A DNA stretch of 22,039 nt from RGIG5612 sp045546255 (GTDB taxonomy: Bacteria > Bacillota > Clostridia > Lachnospirales > Lachnospiraceae). Below the pieces are notes generated by a model. It saw only the letters and a list, made by a program, of their open reading frames with translations, did not search any database and was not told the DNA's origin. The stretch's first letter is position 1; every line of letters starts with the position of its first letter. The stretch covers positions 1-22,039 of the forward strand of contig JAZQCK010000055.1 in assembly GCA_045546255.1 (NCBI GenBank). Direction: 5' to 3'. Position numbers and translations under genes: made by a program. This document shows, one piece after another, positions 14,657-22,039 of the stretch.

Positions 14657-15772
14657 TCAGTCTTTCGTTGAATGATCTAGTATCGCCGCGAAATCGGCCG
14701 ATATCGGCGTTTTGATCTCTTTCCCGTTCAAATAGGCGAGAGCCCCTTCCATGCCGTGAAATGCGATCCTATATGCATGCAGAAGCTGCCGTTTCGTTTC
14801 AAAGCGTTTTCTGTACTCTGCATTCACTTCTTTTTTGCCATACTTCACATCACCAATGATCGGATGAGCGATAGAAGCCAAGTGGGCACGGATCTGATGA
14901 CTCTTGCCGGTAATCAGGTCAACTTCCAAAAGCGTTGCCTCATCAAGTGCCTTGACTGGCTCATACTTTGTGATGATACGGTCCGCCTGATCGAATCCGG
15001 ACGGCTGTATTGCGTCTCTCGGACTATCTAATCCGCCTTGCTTCATCGTTGCCTCTCGAAACACGCTCACCTTGTTTGTCTTTTCATCTTTGACCAGATA
15101 GCCATCCAGGGTTTCTCCTTCAGAAAGCACCCCATCCACGATGCAAAGATAAAACTTTTGGAGTCTTCTCTCTTTGATCGCTTTATTTAATTCCCGCGTA
15201 GCATACAATGTTTTGCCAGCGATAACAAGCCCGGATGTGTTGCGGTCCAGACGGTTGGAAATACCCGGCTTGAATGGAACGTTGCTGCTCGGTTCATCCG
15301 CAGGATTCTCTTTTTGTTCATCTTGCTTTTGAGATAAATACGCGACCAGCATTTCATTTAGCGACTCTTCTCCGGCCCTCGACTGCTGCGAAAGCACACC
15401 TGCCGGCTTATTTACCGCAATGATATTTTCATCTTCATAAGCGATCCATTCTGTTGGGAGTATTTTCGTTCTTTTATGGGCGGAATTAGATTTGTGACCA
15501 TTGCCCTTGTCGAGCGCGGCTTTTTCGGAAGCGGTTTTCAATTGATCTGACCTGCTTTGAAACTTCTCAACCGTCTCATCCGCCAGATAAAGCTTAATGG
15601 AATCCCCGGCTTTCAGCAGCTCATTGCCAGCAGCCTTTTTATCATTCAGAACAATATTCTTTTTTCGCAGCATTTTATAGACAAAGCTTTTCGGTGCCTT
15701 GTCTAAATACTTCGCCACGATTTTATCCAGCCTTCCGCCAGCATTGTCTTTTGTAATAATGATTTCTTTCAA
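14657..15772 (-). CDS. RluA-family 23S rRNA pseudouridine synthase
   Basis: This 371-aa enzyme isomerises specific uridines in rRNA. An S4 RNA-binding domain occupies about residues 1-65 (AGGRLDKIVAKYLDKAPKSF). A charged linker follows (about 70-108), then the synthase domain beginning AYEDENIIAVNKPAG. The catalytic Asp is in NRLDRNTSGLVIAGKT near residue 172, and the family motif GKSHQIRAHLA lies near 290. Start is TTG at 15772, with AGAAGGA 6 nt upstream and no nearby ATG. Which uridine is modified cannot be told from sequence; RluC/RluD-like subfamilies are possible. It lies 40 bp after coaE. Confidence 0.92.
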   Translation of the reverse strand: MKEIIITKDNAGGRLDKIVAKYLDKAPKSFVYKMLRKKNIVLNDKKAAGNELLKAGDSIKLYLADETVEKFQSRSDQLKTASEKAALDKGNGHKSNSAHKRTKILPTEWIAYEDENIIAVNKPAGVLSQQSRAGEESLNEMLVAYLSQKQDEQKENPADEPSSNVPFKPGISNRLDRNTSGLVIAGKTLYATRELNKAIKERRLQKFYLCIVDGVLSEGETLDGYLVKDEKTNKVSVFREATMKQGGLDSPRDAIQPSGFDQADRIITKYEPVKALDEATLLEVDLITGKSHQIRAHLASIAHPIIGDVKYGKKEVNAEYRKRFETKRQLLHAYRIAFHGMEGALAYLNGKEIKTPISADFAAILDHSTKD

Positions 15773-15812
15773 AAATAATCCTTCTCGGAAAAAATGTTTT
15801 CTTCTTTAGATA

Positions 15813-16472
15813 TCAGAATGATTTATCCGGATCAAAATCAATAGCATTTCTGATCTGCGCTTCGATTTCTTCTAAAGTTCCGGAGTTATCGAGGATCACA
15901 TCTCCATGCGCACGGAATATGTCATCCGAAAGCTGATTATCCATGATGCTTAGCGACTTTTCTCTGGTGTAACCGCGGTCTCTCATCAGCCGTTCGATTC
16001 GAACTTCTGGATCTGCCGTCACAATCCATAACGAATCTAAAATGTCTTCATAGCCGGCTTCGATCAGAAGCGCAGCTTCCACAACGATCATGGCATCCGG
16101 GTTTTCTTTATAAAAGGCATCGATCCGCGAAAGGATCTCCTCTTTTACCTTTGGATGCGTCAGGGAATTGATCAGAGCAAGTTTCGCATCATCTTTAAAA
16201 ACGATCTCAGCTAGTTTTGCACGATCGATCGGACGCTCTGCTTTACTGCCGAAAAACACATTCGCGCCTGTCTGATCGTCTTCACCTGATTCTTCCTGCA
16301 AAATCTCTTCGCCAAACTCCTTAACAACCGCTTCATACGAAGCTCCGCCCGGCTCCATCAGTTCTTTCGCCACATTATCCGCCATGATGAGCTTAGCATC
16401 ATATTCCTCTTCCAAGATCTTAAGGACGGTGGATTTTCCGGCACCCACGCCTCCTGTAACTCCAATAACCAT
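15813..16472 (-). CDS. coaE: Dephospho-CoA kinase
   Basis: This 219-aa enzyme phosphorylates the 3'-hydroxyl of dephospho-CoA with ATP, the last step of CoA synthesis. The P-loop GGVGAGKST lies at residues 7-15, with ADNVAKEL close behind as the substrate-binding segment. VVEAALLIEAGYE and the RLMRDRGYT lid region fit the family. An insert of about 15 charged residues (EESGEDDQTGANV) precedes the ERPIDRAKLAEIVF helix. ATG 16472 has AGAGGT 8 nt upstream. It is 63 bp after polA, a common pairing in Firmicutes. Confidence 0.96.
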   Translation of the reverse strand: MVIGVTGGVGAGKSTVLKILEEEYDAKLIMADNVAKELMEPGGASYEAVVKEFGEEILQEESGEDDQTGANVFFGSKAERPIDRAKLAEIVFKDDAKLALINSLTHPKVKEEILSRIDAFYKENPDAMIVVEAALLIEAGYEDILDSLWIVTADPEVRIERLMRDRGYTREKSLSIMDNQLSDDIFRAHGDVILDNSGTLEEIEAQIRNAIDFDPDKSF

Positions 16473-16535
16473 TCTGCTACCTCTATTATCATGTTACATC
16501 AATCGCCGAATCGTTCTGGTAAAGCACGCCTGTAA

Positions 16536-19316
16536 TTAGTGTGCTTCAAACCAGTTTGCGCCCTCATCGACTTCAACTTCGAGCGGCACTTTCACATCCG
16601 CAGCGCCAACCATCTCTTTGTGGATAATCTCCTTCACCTTATTCTTATCCTCAACCGCACATTCCACGAGGAGCTCATCGTGCACCTGCAGCACGATCCT
16701 TGCTTTCACGTCTGCTTCTTTCAGTGCCTTTTCCACACGGATCATCGCGATCTTGATGATGTCTGCTGCGCTTCCCTGGATTGGTGCGTTCATTGCCGCA
16801 CGCTCTCCGAACGCCCTTTGCATAAAGTTGCTCGAAGCCAGTTCCGGAATCGGACGGCGACGTTCAAACATCGTCGTTGTGTAGCCGTCCATCTTTGCCT
16901 GTTTGACCGTTCGGTCTAAGAACTCTTTGACCTTCGGATAGATTTCAAAATACTGCTTGATATATTCGCCCGCCTCTTTACGGGAAATATTGATATTCTG
17001 GCTCAATCCAAAGGAACTGATGCCGTAGACGATACCGAAGTTCACGGCCTTTGCGTTTCTTCTCTGCTCCTTAGTCACTTCATCCAGCGGTGTGTGGAAC
17101 ACCTTCGATGCTGTGATCTTATGGATATCCGCATCGCTCTTATAGGCCTCGATCAGGTTCTCATCTCCGGACAAATGCGCCAGGAGACGCAGTTCTATCT
17201 GGGAATAGTCGGCATCTAAGAAGATACAGCCCTCCTTTGCCACAAACGCTTTTCGGATCCCCTGGCCAAGTTCGTTTCGGATCGGGATATTCTGAAGGTT
17301 CGGCTCTGTGGAGCTAATACGGCCGGTAGCTGTGATCGTCTGGTTAAAGGTTCCGTGGATGCGGCCGTCCTCTGCGATAAAGTTTACGAGGCCATCCGCA
17401 TAGGTCGATTTGAGTTTTGCGGCCTGCCTATACTCTAAGATCTTATTTACAAACGGGAATTCATCGGCCAGTTTTTCCAAAACATCAGCCGAGGTGGAAT
17501 ACCCCGTCTTTGTCTTCTTGCCATGCGGCAGTTTTAATTTTTCAAACAGGATGACGCCGAGCTGCTTCGGAGAGTTGATATTAAACTCCTCGCCTGCTTC
17601 TTCGTAGATTTCTTTTTCCAGCTCTGCAATGGAGTCTGCCAGTTCTTCCGAGTAGGAATTCAGAACCGCCTTTTCTACTTTGATTCCGGCAATCTCCATG
17701 TTAAAGAGCGAGATCGTAAGCGGCATCTCCATATCGGTCAGCAAATGCCACATGTCGACTTCCTCGAGTTCTTTCTTCAATTTCGGAAACGCCTGAAAAG
17801 CGACATTAGAAGAAATTGCCGCAACTTTCACCGCGCCTTCTCTTGTTTCTTCTTTCCCTAACGCATCTTTCAGCGAAATCTTTCCGACAAGTTCTTCTTT
17901 GGACGGCACCAAAGCGCCGGTATAGTCTTTGCTCACCGCATCACAAGGATAGGCGGACTTGGAAGGATCTAAGAGATATGCCATGAGTGCAAGGTCATAG
18001 ACGTTTTTGAAGTCCTCACTGTTTAATGATGCCATGCCAAAATACTGTTCAGCAGCACTGTTCAGTTCATCCTTTTCCAGTTCAGTTGCTGCAGCTTCTG
18101 AAAAGAATGAAAGCTGCCCATCTGCCGGTTCGTTCGCTGATTGTTTCTTACTGCTCTGACTGTGCAGCAGATCTTTGAGCCCGAAGCAATATACTTCCTG
18201 GCCGGATTTCAAAAGCGGCAGCAGATCAGGGATCTGTCCTTCAAAAACTTTGGTCTTTACTTCGCCTGCATCTTCTTTGGTGATTGCTGCAAGGGAATTG
18301 TCTGCATCTAAGAATAATCCGATGGAACTGCCTTCAGCGCCCATATTCTTTGCAGCTTCCATCAGCTGGTCCAGCTCTGCCTGCATATCTTTTGCATCAA
18401 ATACCTCGTAACTAAGCTCAGCAGAACCCGTAACATCTTTCATATCAAATCGCTCGAGCAGTTTCTTGAGCTCCAGCTTTTTATATAATTCATAGGAATC
18501 CTCGTTGTAGAATTCCTGTTCGTTTTCGATTTTTGCCTCGTGGAAATCCATCTCCACAGGACTTTTCACATTGATCTCAGCTAAAACACGGCTCATTCTG
18601 CCCTGCTCAATGAATTCCTTCAGATTGTTTTTCGCACGATTTGGCGTAATCTCTTCGACATGTGCATATGCATTTTCCAGAGAGCCAAACTGAACGATGA
18701 TATTGGTCGCGGTCTTTTCACCGATTCCCGGGATTCCAGGGATATTATCAGAACTATCGCCCATCAGCGCCTTCAGGTCGATAAACTCCTCTGGTGTCAC
18801 GCTATATCGCTCCTTTACATCTTTCGCATAATAGAACTCGATCTCCGTTCCGCCCATCTTGGTCTTCGGGATCGCGATCATGATATTGTCGGTCGCAAGC
18901 TGCAGAAGGTCACGGTCGCCGGAAAGCACGACAACATCCAGCCCGTCCGCTTCCGCTGTCTTCGCATAGGTTCCAAGGACATCATCCGCCTCATAACCAG
19001 GAAGTTCGGCTGTCTTGATATTCATGCTCTTCAGCACGTCTTTTAAGACCGGAACCTGCTCGTGCAGCTCATCCGGCATGCCTTTTCTCGTACCCTTATA
19101 TTCCGCATACATTTCATGGCGGAAGGTTTTTTGTGGAAGGTCAAACGCCACGATAACATAATTCGGTTTTACCTTCGCATAGGCATTGAAAAAGATATTT
19201 AAGAAACCGTAAATCGCATTCGTATGAAGCCCTTCGGAATTCGTCAGATTCGGCACTCCATAGAAGGCACGGTTTACGATGCTGTGTCCGTCAATTAACA
19301 ATAATTTTTCTTTCAT
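16536..19316 (-). CDS. polA: DNA polymerase I
   Basis: This 926-aa enzyme does gap filling and removes Okazaki RNA primers. The 5' nuclease domain occupies about residues 1-290, with LLIDGHSIVNRAFYGVP, PGYEADDVLGT, SGDRDLLQL and GDSSDNIPGIPGIGEKTA. The polymerase domain has motif A (DADYSQIELRLLAH, near 705), motif B (RRNAKAVNFGIVYG, near 755) and motif C (QVHDELLVE, near 880), all intact. The middle proofreading domain is present but its metal-binding residues are lost: the expected FDTET-type motif reads FLDADNS, and the second motif reads CFGLKD. It therefore probably has no 3'-5' exonuclease, as in several Gram-positive Pol I enzymes. It is the first gene of its operon; the ribosome binding site (GGATGGG) is weak. 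Confidence 0.97.
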   Translation of the reverse strand: MKEKLLLIDGHSIVNRAFYGVPNLTNSEGLHTNAIYGFLNIFFNAYAKVKPNYVIVAFDLPQKTFRHEMYAEYKGTRKGMPDELHEQVPVLKDVLKSMNIKTAELPGYEADDVLGTYAKTAEADGLDVVVLSGDRDLLQLATDNIMIAIPKTKMGGTEIEFYYAKDVKERYSVTPEEFIDLKALMGDSSDNIPGIPGIGEKTATNIIVQFGSLENAYAHVEEITPNRAKNNLKEFIEQGRMSRVLAEINVKSPVEMDFHEAKIENEQEFYNEDSYELYKKLELKKLLERFDMKDVTGSAELSYEVFDAKDMQAELDQLMEAAKNMGAEGSSIGLFLDADNSLAAITKEDAGEVKTKVFEGQIPDLLPLLKSGQEVYCFGLKDLLHSQSSKKQSANEPADGQLSFFSEAAATELEKDELNSAAEQYFGMASLNSEDFKNVYDLALMAYLLDPSKSAYPCDAVSKDYTGALVPSKEELVGKISLKDALGKEETREGAVKVAAISSNVAFQAFPKLKKELEEVDMWHLLTDMEMPLTISLFNMEIAGIKVEKAVLNSYSEELADSIAELEKEIYEEAGEEFNINSPKQLGVILFEKLKLPHGKKTKTGYSTSADVLEKLADEFPFVNKILEYRQAAKLKSTYADGLVNFIAEDGRIHGTFNQTITATGRISSTEPNLQNIPIRNELGQGIRKAFVAKEGCIFLDADYSQIELRLLAHLSGDENLIEAYKSDADIHKITASKVFHTPLDEVTKEQRRNAKAVNFGIVYGISSFGLSQNINISRKEAGEYIKQYFEIYPKVKEFLDRTVKQAKMDGYTTTMFERRRPIPELASSNFMQRAFGERAAMNAPIQGSAADIIKIAMIRVEKALKEADVKARIVLQVHDELLVECAVEDKNKVKEIIHKEMVGAADVKVPLEVEVDEGANWFEAH

Positions 19317-19374
19317 ATAGACCCATCCATTTATTGAAATTGCTTGTCGCTGTTTTTTCTTTCAAACCTTTGAA

Positions 19375-19403
19375 ATTATAACAAATTTCGGAGCAAATAG
19401 GAA
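19375..19403 (-). promoter_or_regulatory. Promoter of the polA operon
   Basis: On the minus strand an extended -10, TGTTATAAT, has a perfect TATAAT (19380-19375). The -35 position 17 bp upstream reads TTCCTA, which is poor, as is common with extended -10 promoters. The predicted leader is about 50 nt. No other promoter is evident before rng, so this probably drives all seven genes. Confidence 0.65.
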
Positions 19404-19417
19404 CGTGTTAAGGAGAG

Positions 19418-19449
19418 AAAAAAGGGACCGGCGAAGCGCCGATCCCTTT
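19418..19449 (-). terminator. Terminator of the zinc-ribbon membrane protein gene
   Basis: The arms AAAGGGACCGGCG and CGCCGATCCCTTT pair over 13 bp with one internal mismatch and a 3-nt loop. On the minus strand the stem is followed by TTTTTTCTC. It lies about 30 bp after the stop at 19481 and just upstream of the polA promoter, separating the two units. Confidence 0.88.
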
Positions 19450-19480
19450 CGATTCTTTTGGATTATGATCCGCGTACGGA

Positions 19481-20110
19481 TTAATAGAAATAATAATCTC
19501 CTGAAGAAATCATTCCAGCGAGAATGATAATTCCGATAATCAAGAGTACTGCTGACAAGCAAATACCGATAATGGAGAAGATCTTTCCAAGTTTTGCCAG
19601 TTTAAATGTTCCTTCTCTGCGGGAAATACCGGAGAAGATCAAACCAACAATACTGCAAATGAGTGAAAATACACCAATATAAATACCTGCATATGGAATC
19701 AGTCCAAACCAGCAAAGAATTAATGATGCAATGCCTAAAACAAAACTGATGATACCAAAAGTTCTGCATTTTGCGGAAAGCTGTCCCGTCGGTGCAACAG
19801 TGTTGGAATATGGTACATAGCCACCCTGCTGTGCATACTGCTGCGGCTGTCCGCCATACTGTGGCTGCTGCGGAGCCTGACCATACTGAGGTGCCTGTCC
19901 GTACTGCGGAGCCTGCGGCTCAGCTGCTCTAACGAAATCCTGCGGTGCTGCCTGCTGTGCAAAATCCTCTGTAGGAACCGGAGCCGGGGCAACGTCCTGA
20001 ACAGCTTCCTGTACCGGAGCTGCCGGAACGACATCGAGTTTGCTTCCGCAACCGGAACAGAATTTCGCATCATTTTCATTCTGAGTTCCACAATTACTAC
20101 AATATCTCAT
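19481..20110 (-). CDS. Zinc-ribbon membrane protein (DUF4190-like)
   Basis: This 209-aa protein has three parts. Residues 4-22 form a zinc ribbon with Cys4, Cys7, Cys18 and Cys21 (CSNCG and CSGCG). Residues 28-110 are a Pro/Gln/Tyr/Ala-rich linker with repeats such as QYGQAPQYGQAPQ. Residues 117-203 hold three hydrophobic segments (about 117-135, 138-161 and 176-201) like DUF4190 proteins. The linker and ribbon are probably cytoplasmic. No enzymatic role can be assigned; such proteins are often tied to envelope stress or protein assembly, but this is only inference. ATG 20110 is preceded at 8 nt by AGGAGGT; the frame is open further upstream but lacks such a site and would cross its own promoter. 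It is a single-gene unit. Confidence 0.88.
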   Translation of the reverse strand: MRYCSNCGTQNENDAKFCSGCGSKLDVVPAAPVQEAVQDVAPAPVPTEDFAQQAAPQDFVRAAEPQAPQYGQAPQYGQAPQQPQYGGQPQQYAQQGGYVPYSNTVAPTGQLSAKCRTFGIISFVLGIASLILCWFGLIPYAGIYIGVFSLICSIVGLIFSGISRREGTFKLAKLGKIFSIIGICLSAVLLIIGIIILAGMISSGDYYFY

Positions 20111-20155
20111 CTGTATATACCTCCTAATAACATTTAACAATAAACTGTTGCCAAA

Positions 20156-20184
20156 ATTATACTTTATTTTTTCAGCATTGGCAA
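20156..20184 (-). promoter_or_regulatory. Promoter of the zinc-ribbon membrane protein gene
   Basis: On the minus strand TTGCCA (20184-20179), 17 bp and a perfect TATAAT (20161-20156) form a strong sigma-A promoter. The leader is about 38 nt and holds the AGGAGGT site. Its -35 lies on the same base pairs as the -35 of the rightward promoter. Confidence 0.85.
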
Positions 20185-20206
20185 TTATCTTGCAAGCATT
20201 TATAAT
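20178..20206 (+). promoter_or_regulatory. Promoter of the LtaS-like gene
   Basis: On the plus strand TTGGCA (20178-20183), 17 bp and a perfect TATAAT (20201-20206) form a strong sigma-A promoter. Transcription is expected to start about 7 nt on, at or within two bases of the ATG at 20214, leaving essentially no leader. Confidence 0.8.
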
Positions 20207-20213
20207 AAGACGC

Positions 20214-22039
20214 ATGAAAAAAATAACGGGAGCATTTTCCCGCTCTAATTTCATATCCTACTGGTATCTTCCGATCACCTTGCTCTTTTTTGAAATCGTG
20301 CTTTTCATTCTGGCCGGGTGTGTTTTTAATATTGGAAACTTTATCGCGATGATCTTTATTTCATTCGCGGCCGGAACGATCCTGAATCTGCTCGTCTCGC
20401 TTTCCAAAAATGAAACATGGAACGGCTGGCTCGCTTTTATCATCATTGAGATCCTTGCGGTGATTGTCATGATCTCCTACTTTGTCCAGGACACCTACCA
20501 GAACTTTGTCAATATCGCGACTGTCTTTGCAGGTGCCGGCGGCATTGTGGAAGAGTTTAGCTCGGCTATCATCAATATCATTAAGAACAATGTTTGGATC
20601 ATCCTGCTATTTGAGGCCCCTGCGATCATTTATCTGTTCTTAGGGCCGATCTTCCGCGTGATCAAATACCATAAGAATAAGGCCAAAGCTTATGGATATC
20701 TCCTGATCCTCTTTGTTGTTTTGGAAGCAATTGGCATCGGACTTTCTGTCCGCAGCCAAAATAATCGGACAAAGCTCACGGCAGAATATGATTTCAACAC
20801 AACCGTCCGCTGCTTTAACCTGGAAACCGGTCTTAAAATGGACCTGCTCTATCTGACGTTTGGGAATCCATATGAGAGCGTGTTTGTTGCCGAAGATGCG
20901 ACTGCGTTGATGCCAGAATCAACTGACAAGCCATTGCACGAAATGGGCATCGATTTTCAGGCTTTGGAAGCTAATGAGACAAATGAAAAAGTTCAGGCAA
21001 TGCATCACTACGTCGCAGGTTCCCTGCCGACCTCTACAAATCAATATACCGGGCTTTTCAAAGGAAAAAATCTGATCTTTTTAAGCGTCGAGGCAATGTC
21101 CAAAGAAATGATCACGGAAGATACAATGCCGACGCTCTATCGGATGCAGCAGGAAGGCATTGTTTTTGAGGACTACTATCAGCCTTATTGGAACGGTAGC
21201 ACCTCGACCGGGGAGTTTTCTAATGTTTTAGGGCTCATTCCGACGAAAGCGATGTATTCCTATGAACACACCTTGAATAAAAACCTCTATTTGACGATTG
21301 GCAATGTGCTGATGCGGGAGGACTATTTCAGCCGCGCCTATCATAACGGCACTGTGGAATATTATGACCGTTACTTGATCCAGCCAAACTGGGGCTATGA
21401 AAAATTCATCGCGAACGGAAATGGAATGGAAGAAGGTTTATCCGGAAACTGGCCGGAAAGCGATCTGGAGATGATGCGGTATGCGGTTCCGCAGTTTATT
21501 GAAAATGACCCATTCAGCGTCTATTTCATGACGCTCAGCGGACATTTCCCTTATTTTCATGATCTGAGCATTATGGTTGAAAAATACGAAGACCGGATCG
21601 CAGACAAAGGCTATTCCGACTTTATGTCTGCCTATATCTGCTCTCAGATCGATCTGGAAGAGGCGATGAAGTATTTGCTGGAAGAGCTGAAAAAAGCCGG
21701 CATATACGAGGATACTGTGATCGTCATGGCACCGGATCACTTCCCATACGGCCTTACGAAGAAAGATGCCTGGGGAGCGGATCAAGATTATCTGCCGGAG
21801 CTCTATGGCTATTCTCCCAAAAATATGATGGAACGCGATCATAATACGCTGATCATCTGGTCCCCTGTTTTGGAAGAACTCGACCCGATCGTAGTTACGG
21901 ATCCTTCTTACAGTGTGGACATTCTTCCGACTTTGCTGAATTTATATGGCGCAGAATATGATGCCAGACTTCTGGCCGGCCGCGATGTGCTTTCCGATAC
22001 ATCAGGCCTTGTTATCTGGCCGGATTATTCCTGGCGAAC
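20214..22039 (+). CDS. LtaS-like phosphoglycerol transferase/sulfatase-family membrane enzyme, 3' end outside the window
   Basis: The plus frame is open from ATG 20214 to the window end, 608 visible codons. Five membrane helices (about residues 16-36, 40-62, 72-94, 123-146 and 157-176) precede an extracellular alkaline-phosphatase-fold domain, the layout of lipoteichoic acid synthases. Candidate metal and active-site residues are Glu293 (FLSVEAM), the nucleophile Thr330 (NGSTSTGEFSN), His444 (SGHFPYF) and Asp508-His509 (MAPDHFPYG). LtaS transfers glycerol phosphate from phosphatidylglycerol to the growing polymer. Whether this one makes lipoteichoic acid, or decorates another glycan as OpgB-type enzymes do, cannot be told. 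No ribosome binding site precedes the start, and no later ATG keeps helix 1, so the mRNA may be leaderless. It is transcribed divergently from the zinc-ribbon gene. Confidence 0.9.
   Translation, partial: MKKITGAFSRSNFISYWYLPITLLFFEIVLFILAGCVFNIGNFIAMIFISFAAGTILNLLVSLSKNETWNGWLAFIIIEILAVIVMISYFVQDTYQNFVNIATVFAGAGGIVEEFSSAIINIIKNNVWIILLFEAPAIIYLFLGPIFRVIKYHKNKAKAYGYLLILFVVLEAIGIGLSVRSQNNRTKLTAEYDFNTTVRCFNLETGLKMDLLYLTFGNPYESVFVAEDATALMPESTDKPLHEMGIDFQALEANETNEKVQAMHHYVAGSLPTSTNQYTGLFKGKNLIFLSVEAMSKEMITEDTMPTLYRMQQEGIVFEDYYQPYWNGSTSTGEFSNVLGLIPTKAMYSYEHTLNKNLYLTIGNVLMREDYFSRAYHNGTVEYYDRYLIQPNWGYEKFIANGNGMEEGLSGNWPESDLEMMRYAVPQFIENDPFSVYFMTLSGHFPYFHDLSIMVEKYEDRIADKGYSDFMSAYICSQIDLEEAMKYLLEELKKAGIYEDTVIVMAPDHFPYGLTKKDAWGADQDYLPELYGYSPKNMMERDHNTLIIWSPVLEELDPIVVTDPSYSVDILPTLLNLYGAEYDARLLAGRDVLSDTSGLVIWPDYSWR

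Noticed and set aside
21438..21842. 134-codon minus frame at the right end
   Set aside because: Antisense to the conserved catalytic domain of the LtaS-like gene, with no ribosome site or family resemblance.

Overview
The window is a stretch of a low-to-moderate G+C Firmicutes chromosome. The best guess is a gut-type member of the Clostridia (Lachnospirales-like). The basis is strong AGGAGG ribosome binding sites, TTGACA/TATAAT-type promoters, the order rplU-rpmA-obgE-yhbY-nadD-yqeK-rsfS, a five-helix LtaS-like enzyme, and an InlB-repeat/MBG surface protein. Lineage is inferred from gene order and protein resemblance only. Nearly everything is on the minus strand, and only the last gene reads rightwards. 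No tRNA, rRNA, insertion sequence, prophage or CRISPR array is visible.

Layout, left to right. (1) 1-4180: the 5' part of a very large secreted surface protein on the minus strand, whose 3' end lies outside the window. (2) 4181-4581: its leader and promoter, plus two intrinsic terminators, the nearer of which ends the rsfS operon. (3) 4582-8527: a ribosome-assembly and housekeeping operon reading rplU, rpmA, obgE, yhbY, nadD, yqeK, rsfS. It has an excellent promoter, an L21-type leader hairpin, and an intrinsic terminator after rpmA that probably lowers expression of obgE and the genes beyond it. (4) 8647-9147: an AT-rich spacer with three 44-nt inverted-repeat elements and a strong terminator. 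(5) 9148-10011: an unusual protein whose N-terminus resembles sigma-70 region 2, joined by an Asp/Tyr-rich linker to a C-terminal membrane helix. (6) 10156-19316: a long operon reading polA, coaE, an RluA-family pseudouridine synthase gene, recU, two radical-SAM-associated genes (TIGR03960 and TIGR03936 types) and an RNase E/G gene. (7) 19481-20110: a zinc-ribbon/DUF4190-like membrane protein. (8) 20214 to the window end: an LtaS-like phosphoglycerol transferase, cut by the window edge.

Functionally the core is growth-coupled: DNA repair (polA, recU), CoA and NAD synthesis (coaE, nadD), RNA modification and processing (rluA-type gene, rng), and ribosome assembly and silencing (rplU, rpmA, obgE, yhbY, rsfS). 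Cell-envelope genes flank it on both sides.

The points most worth a second look are: the divergent promoter pair at 20156-20206, where two well-formed promoters share one -35 site on opposite strands and the rightward one appears to give a leaderless mRNA; the membrane-anchored sigma-region-2-like protein; the three equal-length dyad elements at 8796-8993; the Tyr-rich module in the surface protein; and an L27 with no N-terminal extension and no prp gene.
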